64,000 nt of DNA from Acanthochlamys bracteata (lineage: Eukaryota > Streptophyta > Magnoliopsida > Pandanales > Velloziaceae). The stretch lies in the NCBI GenBank assembly GCA_019914995.1, contig CM034131.1:3442501-3506500 (forward strand). Reading direction: 5' to 3'. A program made the position numbers and the translations under genes. The notes below the pieces were generated by a model that saw only the letters and a program-made list of their open reading frames with translations, ran no database searches and was not told the origin of the DNA. Shown piece after piece: positions 57,700 to 64,000 of the stretch (its first letter is position 1; every line of letters begins with the position of its first letter).

Positions 57700-58530
57700 T
57701 TTATTAGTTCGTCTATCTAAAAGCTACCTACCATGCATGAAATTAGGTGCTCGCGTCTGCATGTGAAAATATTAATATTGAATACTACAGAAAATTGATG
57801 CCTCAAAACAAAATTAATTTCCGCAAGAAGGCATTTTGTTCAAGTATACGGAACGTCGTCATATATATAATTATAAGAAAACCATCGCAACACATTAGTG
57901 GTAGGTGGATTGTTTAACTCTATGCAAACAATTGGACTAATGCGCTTTCTTGCATGGAGTTGAAGGCATCAATCTTCTTCACGTACTAGCAAAATGGTGC
58001 ATAACAATATTGAGAAGCCAGTGTTGGAATTATGTCGTCTTTGGCGCAATTTTAACTTCTGCTTTTCTAAGCATTCTCATTTTTTATAGATTATGAATCG
58101 TACCAAGTATGATTTGTATATATTATTGTGAGGTCATGAGCGCGCTTTGAATGTTATAGGTTCAACTTCTTCTCGTAGTTACGTTATTCAACTAATGCCA
58201 TAACATTAAGCACTTGAACTCTTCATATGATCATTCAGTTTGAGCTTAATTCAATCAATATTGTGCGCCTCTCTAATTAAAAATAGTAATCAAAAGTGGA
58301 GTACATGATCCTTATTTCTCAAAAACAAATAATGAATAAATGATCCTCTTTTAAAACAAAACACAGGGGGCAATATTTCAATTAGTAGGGAATCAAACTC
58401 CCCTTATTATGTTTATAAATTAAAGAATGAAACAATTGATATGGGTCAGCTTATTTCTGATGTATGTATATGGTAACATTTTGCACGTTACAATGACGAG
58501 TTAACTAGTTCTGAAAAGCTGAAAACTTGT
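57700..58530. other. non-coding stretch downstream of the TIR gene
   Basis: No frame or repeat of note. Confidence 0.45.
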
Positions 58531-58533
58531 TAT

Positions 58534-59528
58534 TCAAGAGCTCTCCTCTTCCATTAATTTCTTTACAATCAAGTCAGTTGCCCTTGTCACAAATTCTGAC
58601 CAGTTCCTGCAAAACAATGAACCCGAAGATTAGCAACCACGAAGTACGCAGAAAAAGCAAATATAATTAATTGCGATGCCGAAAGATCAATGCTTGCAAG
58701 TTGAAACCAGTTAATGCTAGCCTTAACAATTATATGGTATAGTTCTGCTGTATTATGTTTGTTTGAATAAGAACCATATCAGAGATGGTTATTTTGTTCA
58801 CATGGTTGATGTGTTGATATAGCAACCCTGCTATGACATTACAGGGGAATAAAAAATAGCAATTATCAATTTTAACTTGAAAAACTATTTGGTGCAACGG
58901 GGTCGATGTATATTGCATGTAGCAAATATATAGACGTAAGCTTTTAGATTGCAAGTCCTAGCAGGCTAGGAGCATAATTGCATGCGTGGAAGTTCACGTA
59001 CCCAGTTTGGGAATCGAACGTGAGGCCAACGGTCAGCTTCGCCTCGTGCAAGGCCGCTCTGAATCTCTCAATCTTCTCGTGCGGATGTGAACGATCATCT
59101 ATTATCTGTAACTCCGATGGCTTCACGTCCCAGAATATTGGCACAAATTTCTTCCGGGCTTCAAGCAGCATACAGAGTTCATGAAGACAAAAATAAGAAT
59201 CACAATACCGCGAAGAGAATATTGCGACTCCAACCTTAGAACCTTTAATGGCAGAATTGATGCAGTCATAGAGTTTGTCTCCAGGCTCCATGCTTCTGTT
59301 GTCAAGAAAAGGCTGCAGGCCTAAAAGATCGAGACGATCGTATAACAGTCCGGCGATTGTTCGTTTCGTATCAACGCCTCGGTGGTTTATAAAGACATCG
59401 CATGGAATATTTCGGCGATTTGGATCTAGTTGCATGTCCATGTTGCTCGGCAGTCGCATTGGTGCCAGACGGACGGTAGTGATTCTCTGCATCAACATTG
59501 CAGATGAAACGGCGGCGCGCTGCTGCAT
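58534..59528 (-). CDS. TIR-domain-only protein, two exons (59528-59002, 58606-58534)
   Basis: Predicted 199-residue protein with one TIR domain and no NB-ARC or LRR. After a 40-residue leader come CDVFINHRGVDTKRTIAGLL (43-62, first strand and helix), LQPFLDNRSMEPGDKLYDCI, SKVGVAIFSSRYCDSYFCLH and IFWDVKPSEL. The catalytic Glu of TIR NADases fits E117 in CLHEL. Exon 1 ends TFDSQTG before GTACGT; exon 2 after TTTGCAG gives NWSEFVTRATDLIVKKLMEE. The split Gly codon joins the two into TGNWS, common in plant TIR-only proteins of the Arabidopsis At1g52900 type. TIR proteins cleave NAD+ to make signals sensed by EDS1 complexes; for this one the role is inferred. The start is the first ATG in frame; the frame stays open upstream for nine codons to an acceptor-like GGCAG, so a 5' intron is possible. 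It appears intact. Confidence 0.85.
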
Positions 59529-59667
59529 TTGAAACACAAATATTTGACCTGCCAAAAATGATAGAACTTAATTAATGGAAAAGGTTTAAGGTTTTGCTTT
59601 TGGGTGACAATTAGTGAGATTTGTCGTTGCTATTGTTGTTGTTGTTGTTGTTTGTTGCTGCCATGCA

Positions 59668-59680
59668 TGTATATAAATAC
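59668..59680 (-). promoter_or_regulatory. TATA-like box of the TIR gene
   Basis: TATTTATATAC on the minus strand lies about 145 bp upstream of the chosen ATG. A CAACAACAACAA stretch, common in plant 5' leaders, follows. Confidence 0.5.
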
Positions 59681-59689
59681 AAGAAGGTA

Positions 59690-60930
59690 AGGAAGAAAAA
59701 GCATTGATATTGAAAAGCAGAACAGTCAAGGTTTGATCTTGACTGCTTTGTTGAAGAGACGGGAATTTAAGAATGGAACAATGACAAATTCAAAAAGCAG
59801 ATTAAAAGCGTAAGAACAAGCTCAGCTATTACATATATTCATTCATTTATATTGATTTACCTTTCGTTCTTTCTTTCTTTCTCGTTGTTCTTCTCTTCTT
59901 CATTCAATAAGACCTTCTTGTTGTTCATTCTTAAGTTTCATTCTATGTGACCTGCTGCATGTAGATTTGTATGAGCGAGGGGAAAAATCAAAGAAGGCTA
60001 ATTCGCAGTTTCAGGCCCCAAACAATGCATTTTATAAGTTCCTAAGTATAACCTTTCTTCTGTCAACACGTTTTGTTACGATTCGAACAAATAATTTTGC
60101 CACATAATCCCTTTTGTAGTTCTTACATAATCTCATTTATTATAATTCTTGTCCCCTAAACTTTATCATAAAGAGAATATACCATTAGTTAGTCATCAAT
60201 TAGCTAGTAGTTATAATACCGCTAGTTCTTTTTAACTCTGAGTTCATTGACAGTAACAGGGAGTTCATTTGGGCCTTGACTGTGTTAACAAGCATATGTA
60301 AATCCATACTCGAAATTTTTCGACTGACTTTCTTACAAGGTATAGATCTGCACATATCCATGCACACGTATCTACATGATTGTCAAAATTCAGAGTTTAA
60401 GTTTTAAATTTTTATAATTTCTATATCAGGAAAATTATCTTAGTTTAGATAAAACTGCAGTTTAGGAAGAATTGGATGGAATCGTAATTTTAATCATACA
60501 ATCGTTAAAATTATAATTTAAAAATAATTTTAGACAATTTCAAAAGAAAGAGACTTTTTTAATTAAATATGTATAGAAAATTATTTTGTAAAATATTTTA
60601 ATATAAGCACATATGAGTTGGGTAAATTTTGCAAAATTTTCTAAAAGTTAAAAGAGTTTTTATCAAAATTTTGTAATAAATATATTCATAATTATATTTA
60701 CAAATTTGGTTAAGCAATTATGAAATTGTTTCTAGCATTGTAATGGGCTATTATCAATATATGACCGTTATATGTTTGTATAATCGCATGCAAGTTTCAA
60801 ATTTTAGTTTTTGAATAAAGTTAACTATTATTTGCGTAAACTCATATAAAAGAGTTTATGTAACAATAGGAGACAAGAATGATAGAATACATAAGGCAAT
60901 GCTAAATATTAAGTTCAGTAGATACCATAA
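59690..60930. other. non-coding stretch upstream of the TIR gene
   Basis: AT-rich, with C/T-rich runs at 59865-59900. No element ends recognised. Confidence 0.45.
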
Positions 60931-60944
60931 CAAAAAATACTAAT

Positions 60945-61335
60945 ATGGAAAAACAAACATGATCGCCGTTAAATAAAACTAGCCGCAACTACTATTAGTG
61001 ATCAAGAAAAGTGGGTTGCAAAATTAGTCGTCAAAAGTTGGTCGCCGATAATAATAGTTATTAGATAAACAAATCAGTCATAATTAAACTGGACAACGGT
61101 GACCAAACGAAATTGGTCACCAGAACTATTAGTGATCAAGTCAAACCGACCGCTACAAGTTAACAACGATCGATACAAACAAGTCCTTGTTAAGACTTTG
61201 CGGCTAACTAGTTTTCGGTTGCTATAATATAAGCGACCAAAAACCTATTGGTTATTAGAGAGTGTAGCTACTAACAACTAGTTGGTCACTAATGAAATAG
61301 CGACTAACAATAGTTGATCGCTATTAATTTCACAA
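60945..61335. mobile_element. CACTA subterminal fragment
   Basis: Clusters of GGTCGC, GCGACCAA, GGTCACTAAT and TAGTGATCAAG in both orientations resemble the ends of the element at 37.8 kb. With the array at 61.85-62.4 kb it looks like one end of a related CACTA copy. No CACTA terminus remains. Confidence 0.6.
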
Positions 61336-61339
61336 AAAT

Positions 61340-61500
61340 ATATGAGATAAAGATTGATTTTTGATTGATTGAGTTGAAATTTTATCAATATATTCTAAAT
61401 TTATAATTTTTTATATTCAATGGTGGGGATCATTTTTTAAACTTTATATTGACAGAACCGAACTGATGTGTGCCGATGTGCCCCTAAAAATGATGTGCTC
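61340..61500. mobile_element. foldback MITE, copy C (half element)
   Basis: Matches the right arm of copies A and B: GAGTTGAAATTTTATCAATA, then ATATTCAATGGTGGGGAT and GTGCCCCTAAAAATGATGTG. The left arm is missing. Confidence 0.6.
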
Positions 61501-61849
61501 TTATTCTCACCATTAACTATATATAGTATACAAATTACATAATCAAATATAAATTTTCACTACAAATATTTTACATTAACTAAATTTTGATAATGTTTAA
61601 ATATAAAATAGATAATTATTTTGATAATATGATTACCTGCAATATTCATCAGTGCCGACTTCATAGAAAAATATAGTCACTAATGTTTATTTTATGCAAA
61701 CACCAACACTAGTCATGTATCAGAAGCAAAAAAGAATAAAATCGTAATAAAGAATTACAATGTATCGTAAACTTCATAATCATATAACACAGAAGTTAAA
61801 AAATGCATTACCATATCTAGTTCACTTATCCTACGTTGCAATGTCGTTT

Positions 61850-62400
61850 CTTTATATATATCACTCTCGCTGTGACGATTGTTACACATAGATTTCGGAT
61901 CACTTCACTTTTTTTTGAAAAAAAATTGACCATTTAAGTTGTTATCGTAAGTCTTTTATATAAAACTTTTATAATTAAAAAATGCTTCTAGTTCAATCAT
62001 CTTTCATCCAAACATAATTTAATTTTTTTCCTACACGTTACTCTCGTCGAAACGGTGGTGTATGTATAGATTTCGAGTTATTTCACCCCTTGTTTTTTAG
62101 TTTGAGCCCTTAATTTGCTATAAATAAAGCTTTAAGAATCTAAAAATTGTGAAGTTCACTCATTCTACATTAAAATACAAGATCATTTTTTTCTACATGT
62201 CACTCTCACCGAGAAGGTCGCGTACACGTAGGTTTCGAATCATTTTACTGCTTTTTTTAAGTTTTGAGTCCTTAAGTTCCTATCATGCGAAACCATTTTA
62301 TATAAAAACCTAAAAAATGCTTTTAGTTCACTCATCCTACATCTAACTCTGTACTGTTTCTTTCTATACGTAACTCTTATCGATTCAGTCGTATATGTAT
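61850..62400. repeat. tandem array, about 3.5 units of about 175 bp
   Basis: Units share TACACGTTACTCTCGTCG-like, GTAGATTTCGAATCATTTCA, TTTTGAGTCCTTAAGTT and AATGCTTTTAGTTCACTCAT words, near 61860, 62036, 62206 and 62378. The layout (subterminal motifs then array) is that of the large CACTA element, but the unit sequence differs. Confidence 0.75.
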
Positions 62401-62487
62401 GGCGATGAGAAGAGTGAGCCCAAGTCTTTATGAATATCATCTCAGGATCATTGATAAGCAATGTGGGACTAAACCTTTTTTTTAACA
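62401..62487 (-). repeat. 3' LTR of the TRIM element, truncated
   Basis: Starts TGTTAAAAAAAGG after the purine tract and breaks off after CACTCTTCTCATCGCC. Confidence 0.75.
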
Positions 62488-62725
62488 CCTGCCCCTGTAA
62501 TAAATTGGATGAAGCGGGCGACCTGCCCTGAAATAAAATGGGCTATTTGCCCTAGAATGAGCGGACAAATATCCTTTGAATAAAACGGGCTACCTGCCCT
62601 GAAACGAAGCGGGCTATTTTTGCCCTAAAATAAACTGGACCATGAAGGCCCTAAATAGATATGAACAATAAGTTAGATTTAGCCCACATTTTGGACCGAT
62701 CCTGCCCAACCCACTATGATACTAT

Positions 62726-62844
62726 GTGACGAACTTAGGATTCTTCTCAAAACCAATTGGCGATTAAAAGAGTGAGCCCAAGTCTTTATGAATATCATCT
62801 CAGGACCATTGATAAGCAATGTGGGACTAAACCTTTCTTTAACA
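62726..62844 (-). repeat. 5' LTR of the TRIM element
   Basis: 119 bp, TG...CA. Its first 87 bases match the truncated copy at 62401-62487 with only a handful of differences. Confidence 0.75.
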
Positions 62845-62849
62845 GTGCA

Positions 62850-63215
62850 GATGTCTGAGGTGGGATATCTTGCCCAGGCTTACAGTTGTCCGATGCATTG
62901 TCTGGCTCCCGGTTGATGATTAGGTAGTGTTTCCTTCTGTTGTTTTTTGTTTGTCCTTGTGCTAAGCTTCTATTCATTGTAAGGACCGCATGGTAATTTG
63001 TTCTGTGAGTCATGCGATTTTGTTAGACATCCGACGCATCTCCTCGCGAAGATTAGGATTGTCCTCGACTTTTACAGATTTGGCAGAAGCTGGGGATGGT
63101 GGTGATTGCAAAGAGCAACCCGCGACCATAGTGATGGTTGCCTCAGGTGTCTTTGGGGAGTCAGAGGTGACTGAACGGTATTTTCTCTTGGAACCTGCTC
63201 TGGTACCAAGTTGAT
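62850..63215 (-). pseudogene. start of an LTR retrotransposon gag region
   Basis: On the minus strand TTGGTACCAGAGCAGGTTCC at about 63190-63215 is a tRNA-Met-type primer site. After it an open frame reads PLTPQRHLRQPSLWSRV-like in one frame and SVTSDSPKTPEATITMVAGC in another, the latter ending EEMRRMSNKIA. This has the Ser/Thr/Pro-rich look of a retrotransposon gag start. It stops at the TRIM, so the rest is missing. Confidence 0.5.
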
Positions 63216-63700
63216 ACACCTTAGAGGTGTAAGCCGAAGCCTACAATAGCTATGGATAAGTAAAGAGAAATCTATTTTATTGAATAATATGCATACCTTT
63301 ATCAAAGGTTATGCATCTGTTTATTATTGAAGAAGACAAACACATGGAACTCCTCCATTTCCCTAACTCTTCCTAAGGGAGTTACATTGAAGATACAACT
63401 AAAGACATAAGAATCCTAATGGACTTAATCACCTAAGTGGCACTCGGGCACTGGGTGTCAAAACAGAGCTCAAGAAGGCAAATATTTGGAACACCTTCTA
63501 ACTCTTCCTAAAGGAGTTTTGCTAAGAATACAGTTCAGGATATTTGAGTCCCTAATGGACTCAATCAGCTAAAAGGCACCCTAGCACTGGGGTGCCAAAA
63601 CTGAGCCCGGACACAATTCATACTGTCCCAGGGACATTTGGCACCAAAGCCATAATTCAAAAGGTGTCGTAGGTGCATTAGGAATTGCACCTAGATAAAT
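63216..63700 (-). mobile_element. probable LTR and upstream part of the same retrotransposon
   Basis: Upstream of the primer site on the minus strand, sequence ending CTCTAAGGTGTATCAAC has the position of an LTR. It includes a TTGAATAATATGCATACC region and two related blocks of about 135 bp (63345-63480 and 63480-63615) with CTAACTCTTCCTAAGGGAGT, CCTAATGGACT-AATCA and GGCACTC/CTAGCACTGGG. The far LTR end could not be set. Confidence 0.45.
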
Positions 63701-64000
63701 CTAGCACTTGAGGGAAACTCTCCTGCTCCTGCATGGGTGGCTCTGGACCACTTCTCCTATCTCCTCTCCCTTGTATCCTTCTTCTCCTCCTCCCCCCTGT
63801 CAAGTGCATCAGTATCCTTTCGAAAATCTAACTTCAAGAATTAAAAAGGGCTTTTTTGGAGTTATACAAGTAACCAGTTTCTTTATATAACCATAACAAA
63901 AATATTTAAGAAAGAAATTAGGGATAGATAAGCACCCATATGACGACATTAAGATAATAAATATAAACATCACTTGAAAGTATGATACCGACAACTTCTT
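63700..64000. other. window edge, no clear feature
   Basis: A C/T-rich patch (63770-63800) and AT-rich sequence; no reliable gene. Confidence 0.4.

Larger units (their letters stand above)
62401..62844 (-). mobile_element. TRIM (miniature LTR retrotransposon), 3' LTR truncated
   Basis: Read on the minus strand: a 119-bp LTR (62844-62726) begins TGTTAAAGAAAGGTTTAGTC and ends GTTCGTCACA. It is followed at once by TAGTATCATAGT, nine of twelve matching the TGGTATCAGAGC primer site. The 238-bp interior has repeated GGGCAGGTAGCCCG-type words and no coding. CAGGGGCAGG precedes the second LTR (62487-62401), which stops about 33 bp short where array sequence begins. The GTCCCACATTG word near the LTR start is typical of plant TRIM/SMART LTRs. 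At under 450 bp it fits the TRIM class and would rely on other elements for enzymes. Confidence 0.75.

Noticed and set aside
59614..59668. Short upstream open frames with CAA/AAC repeats before the TIR gene
   Set aside because: The likely TATA box overlaps their start, so transcription probably begins downstream of those ATGs.

Overview
The window is nuclear DNA from a flowering plant, most likely a eudicot. It is AT-rich, its genes have GT-AG introns, and it holds a TIR-domain immune-type gene, a class largely missing from grasses. Most of the sequence is transposable-element debris. Two host genes look intact: a cytochrome P450 of CYP81 type (26899-28651, +, two exons) and a small TIR-only gene (58534-59528, -, two exons). 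A GH1 beta-glucosidase (52.3-54.9 kb, +), the first exon of a NAC transcription factor (about 19.08-19.23 kb, -) and a piece of mitochondrial nad2 (about 37.4-37.8 kb, -) are relics. I saw no rRNA, tRNA or CRISPR array. All family names come from reading motifs by eye; no search was run.

Layout. 1-1.4 kb: flank with a possible exon end. 1424-4213: a non-autonomous CACTA transposon with AAA target duplications; it carries an exon-like piece of a NAC gene. 4.2-12.1 kb: mostly non-coding, with a possible first exon near 7.8 kb and a CACTA-like remnant at 9.0-9.8 kb. 12146-17474: a Ty3/gypsy chromovirus with two LTRs and CATTA target duplications, coding-dead. 17480-19030: a solo Ty1/copia-type LTR that abuts the gypsy element and cuts the NAC relic. 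20913-26199: a complete but stop-riddled Ty1/copia element with AGAAG target duplications. 26.2-28.65 kb: a duplicated upstream segment and the P450 gene. 29.6-32.9 kb: an element with inverted repeats of about 290 bp and no transposase. 33.6-36.3 kb: a decayed minus-strand CACTA transposase. 37.3-49.3 kb: a large CACTA element whose two ends carry inverted arrays of a unit of about 175 bp; it is interrupted by a copia-type LTR, and a nad2 fragment sits next to its left end. 49.3-52.3 kb: spacer with a foldback MITE. 52.3-54.9 kb: GH1 pseudogene. 55.4-57.3 kb: MITEs and an (AT)n tract. 58.5-59.7 kb: TIR-only gene with a TATA-like box. 60.9-62.4 kb: fragment of another CACTA element with its own array, abutting a miniature LTR element (TRIM, 62401-62844). 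62.85 kb to the end: the start of another LTR retrotransposon on the minus strand.

The genes do not form a pathway. The P450 probably acts in specialised metabolism at the ER. The TIR-only gene probably acts in NADase-type immune signalling. The rest records nested insertion, gene-fragment capture and decay. I found no clearly new system. The most informative structures are the NAC-carrying CACTA element, the palindromic array-bearing CACTA element next to mitochondrial DNA, the TRIM element and the three-copy foldback MITE family.
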